Shown piece by piece: positions 63,413 through 64,000 of a DNA stretch of 64,000 nt; position 1 is the first letter of the stretch, and every line of letters begins with the position of its first letter. This DNA comes from Ostrinia nubilalis (taxonomy: Eukaryota > Arthropoda > Insecta > Lepidoptera > Crambidae), in NCBI RefSeq assembly GCF_963855985.1, contig NC_087117.1, positions 2,863,001 through 2,927,000 on the forward strand. Direction: 5' to 3'. The position numbers and the translations under genes are program-made. The notes beneath the pieces are model-generated. The model worked only from the letters and a program-made list of their open reading frames with translations, had not been told where the DNA came from and ran no database searches.

Positions 63413-64000
63413 GCAGGACACGAGACGCAAAGAAAATGGAAAGCGATGTGCCAGAACTGAAGAGAGCTACAAAACAAAGCAAAATGTCCATCATGAGGCA
63501 AAATGTCTTGGAAGTGCTTCTGAAGTCGACCGTGCTCCCTTTCAGATGGCTCAAGAGTTCGTTCAGATGCTTCTACTGTTACGACGTATTTCAAGAACCC
63601 AAAGACCTTAAAGCTCACCAGATCATACATACAAGTGATGACGACAAGGTTAAAGCAATGAAAAATTATTGGGAGACCACAGTTTACGTTGACGTCTCGA
63701 ATCTAGCATGCAAGCTATGTTCAACATCTATGACAGACTTCTACAAACTCATCGACCATTTGATGGAGGTGCATAACATTCAGTTTAATAAGGATATAGG
63801 GATTTGCATGAGTCCGTTTCGGCTGAACCACATTTCGGTACAATGCGTGCAATGTGACAGAGAGTGCAGAACCTTCGGCCATTTGTTGGTGCACACGAAC
63901 AAGGAACATAAAGGCTGTTCACTGGTGCTTTGTGAAGTCTGCGGGCAACACTTTAAAAATAATCAACATTTGCGCTACCACATGAATCAAGAGCACACCA
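63413..64000 (+). CDS. Alternative terminal exon I (partial, continues past window)
   Basis: Acceptor TTTCCTTTCAG ends at 63412; G+GC gives Gly; open to the window end (195 codons). Leader MRQNVLEVLLKSTVLPFRWL, CFYC first finger, VYVDVSNLACKLCS and two more fingers (CDRECRTFGHLL, CGQHFKNNQHLRYH). It is the closest sister of exon H. The array may continue beyond 64000. Confidence 0.87.

Noticed and set aside
45777..64000. Nine independent intronless zinc-finger genes
   Set aside because: Each reading frame begins at a pyrimidine-AG acceptor in the same phase and not at a consistent ATG; gaps are too small for promoters; none has its own ZAD. It is kept as the main alternative for RNA testing.

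Overview
The window looks like a piece of a lepidopteran (moth or butterfly) genome. The evidence is short coding exons with canonical GT/AG borders in AT-rich DNA, very many short inverted-repeat transposons, 5'-truncated RTE-type LINE tails ending in GATGATGAT or GAACGAACGAA, and an insect-specific gene family: ZAD-type C2H2 zinc-finger proteins. Species cannot be named from the sequence. All exon models below were built by eye from splice sites, reading phase and protein similarity. They have not been tested against RNA.

Layout. (1) 596-730 (-): first exon of a ZAD gene that leaves the window on the left. (2) 1401-8038 (+): a complete six-exon ZAD zinc-finger gene, divergent from (1). Its introns hold a 22-bp and a 20-bp minisatellite, and the second carries three decayed extra copies of coding exon 5. 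(3) 13803-21885 (+): a seven-exon nitrilase-superfamily gene resembling omega-amidase NIT2. A TA-flanked 741-bp transposon sits in its coding frame and appears able to be removed as an intron, and two of its exons are duplicated. (4) 23108-28611: a full-length, apparently intact LINE with two ORFs and a 13-bp target-site duplication. (5) 29190-36680 (-): a five-exon ZAD zinc-finger gene, the close paralogue of (2). (6) 37150 to beyond 64000 (+): a ZAD gene, divergent from (5). Four shared 5' exons encode the ZAD and an AT-hook. They are followed by at least nine tandem terminal exons (A-I), each with its own acceptor in the same phase, its own stop codon and its own zinc-finger array.

How it fits together. 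The ZAD is a dimerisation/protein-interaction module and the fingers are DNA-binding modules. Locus (6) reads as one transcription-factor gene that swaps its DNA-binding half by choice of terminal exon, the architecture known for BTB genes such as Drosophila lola and mod(mdg4) but here on a ZAD platform. The divergent pairs (1)/(2) and (5)/(6) look like inverted duplicates of one ancestral pair, which predicts a similar terminal-exon array to the left of this window. The rest is mostly transposon debris. Several insertions are datable because they are nested and keep clean target-site duplications.
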